Positions 26,260 to 34,537 are shown, numbered from the stretch's first letter. The stretch is 64,000 nt of DNA from Lacticaseibacillus zhaodongensis (GCF_009687905.1 NZ_BLBG01000012.1:1-64000), one strand, 5' to 3'. Notes: a model not told the origin generated them from the sequence alone. A program made the numbers and translations.

Positions 26260-27472
26260 CATGCAGCCGTACACCGACCCGCGCTACTTTTGCATTCTGC
26301 TCCTCGCCCTCGCCCCACTGGTACTCGGTCTGCTCCGGGGGCGGCGGCACCGCAATTACGAAAGTATCGTCAGCCTGGTCTTCATCGTCCTGATGTTCGC
26401 CGGACCCAAGTGGCAACAAGGAGTGTCACTCATCGTTTACGTCGCGTGGCAGTTCGGCCTCATCTGTGCCTACGCCCACTACCGCAAGCACAATAACGCC
26501 GGCTGGGTCTACTACCTGACCCTGTTTGCGGTCATCTTGCCCCTAGCAATCGTCAAAATCACCCCGGCGGTCGCCGGCGGGCAGCCCAGCCTGATCGGTT
26601 TTCTGGGCATCAGCTACCTCAGTTTCAAGGCGATTGGCACCCTGATGGAAATGCGCGACGGCGCCATCAAGGAATTGCGGCCGCTGCTTTACCTGAGCTT
26701 TTTGCTCTTCATGCCGACCATCTCCAGCGGGCCAATCGACCGCTACCGGCATTTTGCCAAGTCCTACGACAACGCACCGAGCCGAGACAAGTACTTGGAC
26801 ATGTTGAGCCACGGGGTGCGCTACCTGTTCCAGGGCTTCCTCTACAAGTACATCATCGGTTACTACTTCGGGACCATCCTGCTGCCAATCGTCGCCCGCC
26901 GTGCCCTCTTGGACCGTGCGGCGGCTGGCGGCACGGGGATCTCACTGGCGCTGGTCGCGTACATGTACGTTTACAGCATGTACCTCTTCTTCGATTTTGC
27001 CGGCTACAGCCTCTTTGCCGTCAGCGTCTCGAACTTCATGGGCATTGACACCCCAATGAACTTCAACCAGCCCTTCCGCGCCAAGAACATCAAGGACTTC
27101 TGGAATCGCTGGCACATGAGCCTGTCCTTCTGGTTCCGCGATTACGTCTTCATGCGCATCACCTTCTTCACCATGAAACACCGCTGGTTCAAAAAGCGCG
27201 TCCACATCTCGCAGTTTGCGTACCTCTGCAACTTCCTGATCATGGGCTTCTGGCACGGCGTCACCTGGTACTACATCACTTATGGCATCTTCCACGCCTG
27301 CGCCATCATCATCAACGACATCTGGCTGCGCTTCAAGAAGGGCAAAAAGTTGCCGAGCAACCGCTGGACTAACGCGCTCGCCATCTTCGTCACCTTCAAC
27401 GTTGTGTGCTTCAGCTTCCTGATTTTCTCAGGCTTTTTGAATAAGCTGTGGTTCACTACGGCTATTCGTTAA
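26252..27472 (+). CDS. dltB: D-alanyl transfer protein DltB (MBOAT)
   Basis: Membrane-bound O-acyltransferase of 406 residues with about eleven hydrophobic segments. It takes D-Ala from DltC and passes it outward. The catalytic His is in FLIMGFWHGVTWYYITYG, and NFNQPFRAKNIKDFWNRWHMSLS is the typical MBOAT loop. Translation starts inside the end of dltA with GAGGTC as binding site. Confidence 0.95.
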   Translation: MPSMQPYTDPRYFCILLLALAPLVLGLLRGRRHRNYESIVSLVFIVLMFAGPKWQQGVSLIVYVAWQFGLICAYAHYRKHNNAGWVYYLTLFAVILPLAIVKITPAVAGGQPSLIGFLGISYLSFKAIGTLMEMRDGAIKELRPLLYLSFLLFMPTISSGPIDRYRHFAKSYDNAPSRDKYLDMLSHGVRYLFQGFLYKYIIGYYFGTILLPIVARRALLDRAAAGGTGISLALVAYMYVYSMYLFFDFAGYSLFAVSVSNFMGIDTPMNFNQPFRAKNIKDFWNRWHMSLSFWFRDYVFMRITFFTMKHRWFKKRVHISQFAYLCNFLIMGFWHGVTWYYITYGIFHACAIIINDIWLRFKKGKKLPSNRWTNALAIFVTFNVVCFSFLIFSGFLNKLWFTTAIR

Positions 27473-27476
27473 AAAC

Positions 27477-27595
27477 ACAGAGCGGAGCGGGGCGCTTAGA
27501 AGCTGAGCATTAACGTACTTCCGGAAGAATGCCTGGTCTTTAGGCATTGTTTCGGAAGTGTGTTAAGCGCAAGCTTCTGCCCCGCGCAGCTCGAC
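27477..27595 (+). repeat. Family B structured repeat inside the dlt operon (B2)
   Basis: Located between dltB and dltC. Outer stem CGGGGC(gctt)AGAAGCT with AGCTTCTGCCCCG, conserved TGAGCATTAAC/GTTAAGCGCAAG, and apical hairpin ACTTCCG...CGGAAGT enclosing AATGCC...GGCATT. There is no poly-T after the stem, so full termination is not expected. Confidence 0.88.
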
Positions 27596-27645
27596 TATGA
27601 AGTAAATATCAACTAAATCCAAATCAATTTTAAGGAGAAACAATT

Positions 27646-27879
27646 ATGGACGTTAAAGAAACTGTTTTAAGCATTTTGAATGACCTCACCGGCGAGGACC
27701 TGTCCGACCGGATGGATGAGGACCTGTTTGCCACCGGCCTAATGGACTCCATGGACACCGTGCAGCTCGTTTTGGAGCTGCAGGAACAACTGGAAGTGGA
27801 TATCCCCGTTTCCGAATTTGACCGCAAGCAGTGGGCCACCCCGAACATGATCATCACCCGCGTCAAGGAGCTGCAGTAA
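27646..27879 (+). CDS. dltC: D-alanine carrier protein DltC
   Basis: Acyl-carrier-like protein of 77 residues. The phosphopantetheine Ser lies in [16 protein letters not shown]. Start ATG 27646 has AAGGAGAAAC upstream. It carries D-Ala from DltA to DltB. Its TAA stop overlaps the dltD ATG as TAATG. Confidence 0.96.
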   Translation: MDVKETVLSILNDLTGEDLSDRMDEDLFATGLMDSMDTVQLVLELQEQLEVDIPVSEFDRKQWATPNMIITRVKELQ

Positions 27880-29132
27880 TGAAACGGCGGCTCTGGCAGA
27901 TCCTCGGGCCGGTGCTCTGCGCCTGCATCCTGGTGTTCGGCGCCCTGCTACTGCCGCTGCGTTTCGGGGCCCCGAGCGCACGTGAAGTCCACTCGGCGGC
28001 GGTATCACTGAACCGCGATGTTTTGTCCGGGGAGCGCATGAAAAAAGCGGCGGTGCGCCGCGGCTACGTCCCCTTCATTGGTTCATCAGAACTGTCCCGG
28101 ATGGACCCCTTCCACCCCAGCGTGCTGGCGCAAAAGTACCACCGCAACTACAACACCCTGCTGCTGGGTGACCCCGGCACGCAGGACCTGAGCCAGTTTG
28201 TCGACAACCAAAGCCTGCTGGGCAAGTTGCGCGGCAAGAAGGTCGTCTTTATCATCTCGCCACAATGGTTCACGGCGGGCGGCCAGCGCAGTGACGCTTT
28301 TGCCTACTACTACTCGCCCCTCGAAATGAGCGGCTGGCTGCTGCACAAGCGTGGCGGCCTGGCCGACCGTTACGCGGCGCGCCGCATCCTGGCCATGGGC
28401 AACACTAAGGGCGCCGTCCACGCGGCCCTGCTCAGCGTCGCGGCCGGGCAAAAGCTCAGCTGGCCAGTACGCACACAGCTGCGCGCCCAGCACCAGTTGC
28501 TGCTTAACGAGGACAACTTGTTCAGCCGCACATTGCACTCCGGGCGCCCGGCCAAGATCACCCGCGCGGCGGCCAAACTGCCGGCCCACGCTACTGACGC
28601 ACAGTTAGCCAAACTGGCGGACAAAATGGGGCGGCGGTGCAGCCGCAACAACCCCTTCGGCATCAATGACGGTTTCTTCCGGAAACGTCTCTACGGCCGC
28701 AAATTGGCCCGGTTAGCCGGCAGTCAGCAGAATTTTGACTACCGCCGCTCCCCTGAGTACAGCGACCTAGAGCTACTGCTACATGAATTCGCACGCAACC
28801 GCATCAACGTGCAGTTCATCATCCCGCCCGTTAACGCCCGCTGGGCCGATTACACCGGACTGCCGCGCGACATGATGACGGAAACCGCCAGCAAGATCAA
28901 GTATCAGCTGCGCAGCCAAGGCTTTGACCACATCCTCGACATGACCACCGACGCCAAAAAGAGTGCGTACATGGAAGACACGATTCACTTAGGCTGGCGG
29001 GGCTGGGTCGCTGTCGACAAGACGGTCCACCCATTCCTAGAACGCAAACTGCCAGCGCCGCACTACCACCTGCAAAACCGCTTTTACACCCACAAGTGGC
29101 AGCAAACCGTGATGGGGGCAAATCATGAGTAA
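27879..29132 (+). CDS. dltD: D-alanyl transfer protein DltD
   Basis: Protein of 417 residues with an N-terminal membrane anchor (PVLCACILVFGALLLPL, residues 8-24) and an extracellular SGNH-like domain. The N-terminal Ser motif is FIGSSELSRMDPFHPS, and the distal Asp/His motif is MEDTIHLGWRGWVAVDK. It completes D-alanylation of lipoteichoic acid outside the cell. ATG 27879 overlaps the dltC stop; AAGGAG lies 9 bases before it. Confidence 0.94.
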   Translation: MKRRLWQILGPVLCACILVFGALLLPLRFGAPSAREVHSAAVSLNRDVLSGERMKKAAVRRGYVPFIGSSELSRMDPFHPSVLAQKYHRNYNTLLLGDPGTQDLSQFVDNQSLLGKLRGKKVVFIISPQWFTAGGQRSDAFAYYYSPLEMSGWLLHKRGGLADRYAARRILAMGNTKGAVHAALLSVAAGQKLSWPVRTQLRAQHQLLLNEDNLFSRTLHSGRPAKITRAAAKLPAHATDAQLAKLADKMGRRCSRNNPFGINDGFFRKRLYGRKLARLAGSQQNFDYRRSPEYSDLELLLHEFARNRINVQFIIPPVNARWADYTGLPRDMMTETASKIKYQLRSQGFDHILDMTTDAKKSAYMEDTIHLGWRGWVAVDKTVHPFLERKLPAPHYHLQNRFYTHKWQQTVMGANHE

Positions 29133-30246
29133 GCAGAACCCAGTTAAACAACATGCGAACATGCGCATTCACCTGATCCTCTTGGGTATCGTCATTTTGG
29201 CCCTAGCAGTTTTCGGCGGCGTCGCCAACTACATGCACCACGCAGGCCAGCAACACGCCCCCCTGATTTCACTACAGCAGCAGGCGGAGAACAACGCCCA
29301 CAACCTCGTGGCCCAGCAGTTAAAGGCCGCTGGGTTCAGTGGCAACGTCCTCGTTGTCCGCCACGGCCGCACCTTCGTGAACGTTAGCCGCGGCCTGGCT
29401 AACGCGCGCACTAAGCATTCAAACACTGCCCGCAGCGCCTATGAGATCGACTCAGTGCAAAAGTCCCTGACCGCGGCCCTAGTCATGCAGGAAGTGGAAC
29501 GCGGCCGGCTGCGCCTTAGCGACCGCCTCGCCCGATTTTACCCGCAAGTACCGGGCAGTCGGGACATCACCATCCGGGAACTCCTCGACATGACCTCGGG
29601 CCTGAGCTGCAAACGGTTCATCCCGCGGGCGGGAGCCAGCGACAGCCAAATTGTGGCCGCCTACTGCCAGCAGGTCCACTACCACGCCAGCCACCGTGGG
29701 ACTTGGGATTACCAGCCGGTGAACTACAACCTGCTCAGCGGGATCCTCGAACGCGTCAGCGGGATGCCTTACGCCCAACTGCTGCAAAAACGGCTGCTCA
29801 CACCGCTGCATCTGGCCGACACGCATCTGGCCTATGTTCCCGGCCAGCGGGACGCGACCGGCTACGGCAAGAAAAACGATGTTCCTAACTACCAGGGCTC
29901 TTACCACACCAGTGCCGCTATGCAGCACGCGGAGCTCGGCACCGGCCAGTTGTTCACGACCACGTCCGACCTTTACCGCGTGGAAGCGGCAATCGTCTCC
30001 GGCCGGCTGTTAGGGCAACGAGGCAGCTCACTGCTGCACCGACCCGGCAGCGTCAGTTCCTACGGCGGCGGCCTGTATAATAACGCCCGCTACCTGTATG
30101 CCAATGGCTTTGGCTACGGCTTCTCCGCCTTCGTGCGCATCAGCCACGACGGCAAGAATGCGGTCATCATGCTGGCCAATGCCGACGACAGTCACTACCA
30201 GTTCAAAAAGCTGGCAGACCAACTGGCGGAGAGGTATGTCAGATAA
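29125..30246 (+). CDS. Penicillin-binding-protein-like hydrolase, DltE-like esterase candidate
   Basis: Serine beta-lactamase-fold protein of 373 residues, overlapping dltD by 8 bases. It has an N-terminal membrane anchor (HLILLGIVILALAVFGG, residues 15-31). The catalytic motif is SVQK (Ser-x-x-Lys), and the Tyr motif is YNL in QPVNYNLLSG. The third motif normally read as HTG or KTG appears to be replaced by YANGFGYGF. In Lactiplantibacillus plantarum a similar protein encoded in the dlt locus (DltE) removes D-Ala from lipoteichoic acid rather than acting on peptidoglycan. Operon position and the lost third motif suggest the same here. A D,D-carboxypeptidase role is the alternative. Confidence 0.75.
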   Translation: MSKQNPVKQHANMRIHLILLGIVILALAVFGGVANYMHHAGQQHAPLISLQQQAENNAHNLVAQQLKAAGFSGNVLVVRHGRTFVNVSRGLANARTKHSNTARSAYEIDSVQKSLTAALVMQEVERGRLRLSDRLARFYPQVPGSRDITIRELLDMTSGLSCKRFIPRAGASDSQIVAAYCQQVHYHASHRGTWDYQPVNYNLLSGILERVSGMPYAQLLQKRLLTPLHLADTHLAYVPGQRDATGYGKKNDVPNYQGSYHTSAAMQHAELGTGQLFTTTSDLYRVEAAIVSGRLLGQRGSSLLHRPGSVSSYGGGLYNNARYLYANGFGYGFSAFVRISHDGKNAVIMLANADDSHYQFKKLADQLAERYVR

Positions 30247-30361
30247 CACAGAGCGGAAGCACGCGCTTAAAGACTGTAACAAGTGATGAACGCACTCTCT
30301 GTGGCCAATATTCCGACCACAGGTGAGTAACTCCTCGCCTTCAACAAAATCCCCTATTCAC

Positions 30362-30406
30362 AAAGACAGGTCCACGCGCCGCATACGGCACCGTGGACCT
30401 GTCTTT
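30362..30406. terminator. Bidirectional terminator after the dlt operon
   Basis: AAAGACAGGTCCACG pairs perfectly with CGTGGACCTGTCTTT between convergent genes. Confidence 0.85.
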
Positions 30407-30420
30407 CAGTTAACAAGGAA

Positions 30421-30885
30421 TTATTTATCAATTTTGGCGTTTGCCAGCCGCTTCAGCTCCGGCCGCAGCTTGCTGAAGATGGCCTCGGCGATCACGAAGC
30501 CGACTGCCAGCGAAACGGCAATCGTCAGTGTCTGCACGAAGCCGTGCGAGGCGCTGGCGTCCCGGCCCAGGGTGAAGGCGCGCATGCTCTTGTAAATGAT
30601 TGCGCCCGGGACCAGCGAGACGAGGCAAGGAATGTAGAGGACGTTGACCGGTGCCCGCACGATGACCGCCGCCAAGTTGGCGACCAGGCCAATCGTCACC
30701 GCGGCCAGCAGGTTGGGCAGGATGACGCCCCGCGTGTGCGCGTCCACGAGCAAGTAAACGAACCACGCCGCGGCGCCCGTGTAGCCCGCCGGCAGGAGCG
30801 TCCGCTTGGGGATGTTGGTGATGATGCCGAAACCATAACTGGAGGCAAAACTCAAAATAATGCCCACTATGTACTGAATCCACAT
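30421..30885 (-). CDS. Threonine/serine exporter, small subunit (ThrE_2 type)
   Basis: Membrane protein of 154 residues with four to five helices. It is similar to the PF12821 half of ThrE (SYGFGIITNIPKRTLLPAGYTGAAAWFVY, IPCLVSLVPGAIIYKSMRA). Its ATG overlaps the TAA of the upstream 255-residue partner (TAATG), so the two halves should assemble as one exporter of small hydroxy amino acids. The substrate is inferred from the family. Confidence 0.85.
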   Translation of the reverse strand: MWIQYIVGIILSFASSYGFGIITNIPKRTLLPAGYTGAAAWFVYLLVDAHTRGVILPNLLAAVTIGLVANLAAVIVRAPVNVLYIPCLVSLVPGAIIYKSMRAFTLGRDASASHGFVQTLTIAVSLAVGFVIAEAIFSKLRPELKRLANAKIDK

Positions 30886-31652
30886 TAGAAGCCACCCCCT
30901 AACAAGCGCCCGAAAATACTGCCGAGCACCACGCCGGCGCCGATTGCCCCGGCGGTCATGATGGCGTCGACCACCCGCACGAGCCCGGAGATGGTGTGCC
31001 GCGCGATCAATTCCCGCAGCGAGTTGGTGATGGCCACGCCGGGAACTAGGGGCATCAGCGCGCTGACCACGATTTCATTCGCACTATTGCCGAGTCCGCA
31101 CGCCTGCAGAAAGCTGGCGAGCAGGCCGATGACCAAACCGCCAACGCCGACCGCGATGTAGGGCACCTTGTTCACGTGCCCGGTCCACTGTGCGGCTAAG
31201 TAGCCGATGATGCCCACGGGCGCCGCCCACGCGAGGTCACTCCAGGTCGCGTGAAACGCCAGCATCGGCGCCACGGAGACGAGTCCGGCCCCGAAAATTT
31301 TGACCGGCCAGCTGTAATCCTGCCGGCGGGCGTTGACCCGGTGCACACTGTGCTTGAGCTGGGCGTAGTCGATCTTGCCCGCGGTGAACTCCCGGGAGAG
31401 CGTGTTGATGGCGTCCACCTTGCGCAGGTCGAAGTCGCCGGTGCGCACCTTAACGAGGTGGGTGGTCGGATCCGTGTTGGAGTCAACGAAAATCGCGGTC
31501 ATGGCCGCGTGACAGGAAACGTCCACGCCCGCCGCCTTGCCGATATACTCCACCGTGCCCTCAACCCGGCCCGTCTCCGCGCCGTTTTCCAGCAGGATTT
31601 TGCCCACCAGGCCGCAGAGGTCGATGATGTCTTTTTCTTGAGTACTATTCAT
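30885..31652 (-). CDS. Threonine/serine exporter, large subunit (DUF1212/ThrE)
   Basis: Protein of 255 residues. The N-terminal soluble part (LCGLVGKILLENGAETGRVEGTV, CHAAMTAIFVD) contains the conserved GAET motif of PF06738. The second half has about five membrane helices (LMPLVPGVAITNSLRELI). It forms a two-gene operon with the small subunit downstream. Confidence 0.87.
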   Translation of the reverse strand: MNSTQEKDIIDLCGLVGKILLENGAETGRVEGTVEYIGKAAGVDVSCHAAMTAIFVDSNTDPTTHLVKVRTGDFDLRKVDAINTLSREFTAGKIDYAQLKHSVHRVNARRQDYSWPVKIFGAGLVSVAPMLAFHATWSDLAWAAPVGIIGYLAAQWTGHVNKVPYIAVGVGGLVIGLLASFLQACGLGNSANEIVVSALMPLVPGVAITNSLRELIARHTISGLVRVVDAIMTAGAIGAGVVLGSIFGRLLGGGF

Positions 31653-31756
31653 TGTGTGCCTACCTACTTCGCATCGTTATAGCTAAACTGTACCGCCAAA
31701 CCAAGTTGGGGCCAAGCTTACTAGACTCCTTTGTTCAAAATGTCTTGCACTGGGGA

Positions 31757-31981
31757 TCACTCATCAACGTGCCAATCAACATCTGACCATTCTTCCGGCA
31801 TCTTATCCGCAGATTGTTGCTTGCGGTACGGATTGACAAGTTTAGGTACCACCGTGAATGCCGTTCCGTCCGCCGTCGGAATCATTAACCAGTGCTGGCC
31901 CGCAGTAAAATCAATCCCCGTATTATCCGGCAAACTCAGAACCAGTGAATCGCCGCGCGCTACTACTTTCACTTCAAACAT
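31757..31981 (-). CDS. Orphan AbrB/MazE-like antitoxin
   Basis: A 74-residue protein starting at ATG 31981 (AAGGAGG upstream). The N-terminal swapped-hairpin motif FEVKVVARGDSLVLSLPDNTGID is typical of PemI/MazE-type DNA-binding antitoxins. The C-terminal half (VNPYRKQQSADKMPEEWSDVDW) resembles the flexible toxin-binding tail. No MazF/PemK or other toxin gene lies on either side, so it is orphan or acts as a stand-alone regulator. Confidence 0.7.
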   Translation of the reverse strand: MFEVKVVARGDSLVLSLPDNTGIDFTAGQHWLMIPTADGTAFTVVPKLVNPYRKQQSADKMPEEWSDVDWHVDE

Positions 31982-32052
31982 GCCGAACGCCTCCTTGCTC
32001 AGCACTAGTATAACTGAACAGCACAACTTATGAATTGGCGCCAACCAAAATA

Positions 32053-32103
32053 AATGGCCCCGCCAACACCAACTTTTACAGTTAGTATCAGCGGAGCCAC
32101 AGC
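32053..32103 (-). terminator. Terminator of the nitroreductase gene
   Basis: On the minus strand GGCTCCGC pairs with GCGGGGCC around inner TAAC/GTTG pairs and is followed by a T-rich stretch. Confidence 0.6.
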
Positions 32104-32119
32104 ATAACCTTATCTAGTT

Positions 32120-32722
32120 TTACTTCAGGACCTTGAAACGACTAGCCTTGTCGAGGTAAGTCTTCTCGCCGGCAGGCTTCTCAATGGACCCGAATGGCAT
32201 CTGGGCCCGCAAGCGCCAGTTGGCAGGAATGTCGAACGCAGCGCGGACCTGATCGTCAATGATCGGGTTGTAGTGCTGCAGGTTGGCACCAAGGCCGTTG
32301 GTTGCCAGGGTGGTCCACACTTCGAGCTGGGCGTTACCCTGTGACTGTTCGGACCAGTCGTAGAAGTTGTCAGCGTAGAGCGGGAAGTCGTGTTCCAACT
32401 TCTTCACCACGTCAGTGTCGGTGAAGTACAAAATGGTGCCGTACGCAGCCTTGAAGGCAGCAATCTTGGCCTTGGTCTTCTCGTAGGCAGCTTCAGTTGG
32501 CACCTCACTCTTGAGGCGCTTAACAACGATGTCCCACAACTGGTCGTGCTTGTCACCGAACAGGAAAACGACCCGGTTCGTCTGGGAGTTGAAAGAACTA
32601 GGACTTTCCTCGATCACGTTCTCGAGCAGGTCAACGATCTCGTCATCGCTCTGCTTAACATCCTTGCCGAGGGCGTAGATGCTGCGGCGCTTCTTCAATT
32701 CATCAAGTACTTCTGTATTCAT
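32120..32722 (-). CDS. Nitroreductase family FMN oxidoreductase
   Basis: Protein of 200 residues of the Frm2/HBN1 type (LKKRRSIYALGKDVKQSDDEIVDLLENVIEESPSSFNSQTNRVVFL). The N-terminal RRS and SSFNSQ segments contact FMN, and GLGANLQHYNPIID is the family's C-terminal block. I prefer ATG 32722 to GTG 32734, since GAAAGG ends just before the GTG. The likely role is NAD(P)H-dependent reduction of quinone, nitro or lipid-derived compounds. Confidence 0.88.
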   Translation of the reverse strand: MNTEVLDELKKRRSIYALGKDVKQSDDEIVDLLENVIEESPSSFNSQTNRVVFLFGDKHDQLWDIVVKRLKSEVPTEAAYEKTKAKIAAFKAAYGTILYFTDTDVVKKLEHDFPLYADNFYDWSEQSQGNAQLEVWTTLATNGLGANLQHYNPIIDDQVRAAFDIPANWRLRAQMPFGSIEKPAGEKTYLDKASRFKVLK

Positions 32723-32816
32723 AACGTTAATCACCTTTCGTTTTCTTCAACTTACTTATTATAAGCGAAAGCTAGGCGCTACGTAAAGAGCGAACATCAA
32801 TTCGTGCAGAGCGGAG

Positions 32817-32856
32817 CCATTTCCAATTGTGCAGCTTGCTGCCCATAGAGGAATGG
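32817..32856 (+). repeat. Family F hairpin, copy F2
   Basis: CCATTTCCAATTGTGCAGC with GCTGCCC...GGAATGG. It is preceded by CAGAGCGGAGCCA and followed 22 bp later by GGCACAGCTCGAC, the edge sequences of family B, so it may be an element nested in, or replacing, the core of a B copy. Confidence 0.65.
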
Positions 32857-32897
32857 ACATCGGCGTGGGAGCAGGGTGGCACAGCTCGACTATGATA

Positions 32898-33013
32898 CAG
32901 AGTGGAACGGGGCGCTTAGAAGCTGAGCATTAACGTACTTCAGGTAAAATGCCGGTTTTTGGCATTTGGACTGAAGTGTGTTAAGCGCAAGCTTCTGCCC
33001 CGTGTAACTCGAC
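32898..33013 (+). repeat. Family B structured repeat, copy B3
   Basis: Outer stem CGGGGC(gctt)AGAAGCT with AGCTTCTGCCCCG, conserved TGAGCATTAAC and GTTAAGCGCAAG, and apical hairpin ACTTCAG...CTGAAGT enclosing AAATGCC...GGCATTT. Confidence 0.88.
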
Positions 33014-33108
33014 TATGCACGGAGCCGTGCGTTCAGTTACGCCTCCAACCGCGCACCATGTTACCATATAGCTGTAAGTGGACGCAGCGGCAAAATGGAG
33101 GCCTACCC

Positions 33109-33912
33109 ATGAACTACACGCAGCAACTGATTGCACTCGAGCAGCAATTCACCATCTGGGCGCTCTACTTCTTCGCGTACGGCTTTATCGGCTGGATCTG
33201 GGAGAGCGGCTACGTCAGCGTGCGCAAAAAGCGGTGGGTCAATTCCGGCTTTTTGAACGGCCCCATTATCCCCGTCTACGGTTTCAGTATCGTTGCCGTG
33301 CTCGCGGCGGTGCGCCCCTTCGCGCATAACCTCATTTTGCTCTACCTCATCAGCGCCGTCGTGATTTCAATTATTGAATACGTGACGAGCTGGGGGATGG
33401 AAAAGCTGTTCCACGCGCGCTGGTGGGATTACAGCAAGGTGCCGCTGAACATCAACGGCCGCATCGCCATCCCCATCTCCGCCTTTTGGGGCCTCGGCGT
33501 GGTCTTCATCGTGAATTGCGTCCACCCCTTCGTTGCACGCGTGGTCACGCACCTCGACCTGCGTTACGGCATGTTCGCCGTCGTGGCCATCATGGCGCTG
33601 TTCATGTTTGACGTCGGCTTCACGCTGGCCAACGCGCTGGCGCTGGGTGCCGCGACCAAACGCATCGGGGACGCCATCGCCGCCAAGAAGGCCGAACTCG
33701 CCGCCCGCGTCGACCTGCGCGAACAGGAATGGCTGGAAGACTACAAGGATGGCAAACGTGGCAGTAAGCTGCCCCACCTGTCCTACGTGCAGCGGCGCCT
33801 ACTGCAGAGCTTCCCAAACCTGCAGCTGCGCGACACGCCAACTGAAGTTAAGGATATCCGCGACCTAGTAGCCCTGCTCCGGCAGCAGCAAAAGGCTAAG
33901 CACAAGCAGTAA
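33109..33912 (+). CDS. Putative ABC transporter permease-like membrane protein (CmpB type)
   Basis: Protein of 267 residues with about five membrane helices (FFAYGFIGWIWESGYVSVRKKRWVNSGFLNGP is the diagnostic block of PF06541). A soluble, charged C-terminal tail follows. ATG 33109 has GGAGG upstream. The family is annotated as permease only by association and no ATPase is nearby. The following NUDIX gene is 18 bp away and probably co-transcribed. Confidence 0.8.
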   Translation: MNYTQQLIALEQQFTIWALYFFAYGFIGWIWESGYVSVRKKRWVNSGFLNGPIIPVYGFSIVAVLAAVRPFAHNLILLYLISAVVISIIEYVTSWGMEKLFHARWWDYSKVPLNINGRIAIPISAFWGLGVVFIVNCVHPFVARVVTHLDLRYGMFAVVAIMALFMFDVGFTLANALALGAATKRIGDAIAAKKAELAARVDLREQEWLEDYKDGKRGSKLPHLSYVQRRLLQSFPNLQLRDTPTEVKDIRDLVALLRQQQKAKHKQ

Positions 33913-33930
33913 TTCTAGGGGGTGGCCACA

Positions 33931-34395
33931 ATCGGCTATATCGAAGACTTACGCGAAATCATCGGCCACCGCCGCGTCATTTTGAACGGTAGCTGCGCGG
34001 TACTTGTAAACGCGCAAAACGAACTGCTCATGCAGCAGCGCAACGAACCGCAGAAACGCTGGGGCCTGCCCGGCGGCCTCATGGAGCTGGGCGAAACCAC
34101 CCGCGCAACGGTCGTGCGGGAGGTCGCAGAGGAGTGCGGCATCCGGCTCGACCCCGCTGCACTCACCCTGCTCAACGTCTACGCGGACGGACAGATGCGC
34201 ACGGCGGCCAACGGTGACCAGTTCGACATCGTGAACACAGCCTACTACGCGGAAAAAATTGAGGGTACGCCACATGTTAACGACGCTGAATCATTGCAGT
34301 ACTGCTGGATCCCGCTCGACCAACTGCCAAGCAATATTCCCCGGAACCACCGGCAAGCGATTGAAGATTACCTGAAGTTGAAACGGCAAAAATAA
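33931..34395 (+). CDS. NUDIX hydrolase, apparent AUC start
   Basis: Nucleotide pyrophosphohydrolase of about 154 residues. The NUDIX box is G-LMELGETTRATVVREVAEE-CG (residues about 49-70), all catalytic Glu present. Homologues that I recall begin MGYIEDLR, and here the codon before GYIEDLR is ATC (33931), eight bases after AGGGGG. The in-frame GTG (33922) shares a base with the ribosome binding site and cannot be used normally. Either initiation is at AUC or the start was mutated. Confidence 0.8.
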   Translation: MGYIEDLREIIGHRRVILNGSCAVLVNAQNELLMQQRNEPQKRWGLPGGLMELGETTRATVVREVAEECGIRLDPAALTLLNVYADGQMRTAANGDQFDIVNTAYYAEKIEGTPHVNDAESLQYCWIPLDQLPSNIPRNHRQAIEDYLKLKRQK

Positions 34396-34409
34396 ATAAC
34401 TGAAGGTGC

Positions 34410-34445
34410 AAAAAGGTGCAAGTCCGTGAAGACCTGCACCCTTTT
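34410..34445 (+). terminator. Terminator after the NUDIX gene
   Basis: AAAAGGTGCAAGTC pairs with GACCTGCACCCTTTT. Confidence 0.8.
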
Positions 34446-34465
34446 AGATGGATTGATTACCAAAT

Positions 34466-34537
34466 AAAAAAAGCCTGCCGCCGCAGATCAGCAGACTTTT
34501 TGAGGTGAAAAACATGAACTCCTTCTTATCTAAGAGT
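34466..34537 (-). ncRNA. Antitoxin-like small RNA, third relative
   Basis: On the minus strand TACAAT (34538-34543) precedes about 70 nt ending in AAAAAGTCTGC...GGCAGGCTTTTTTT. The sequence and layout match the antitoxin-like RNAs at 16.7 and 16.9 kb (shared GGCGGCAGGCTTTTTT). No toxin peptide is seen beside it. Confidence 0.5.
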
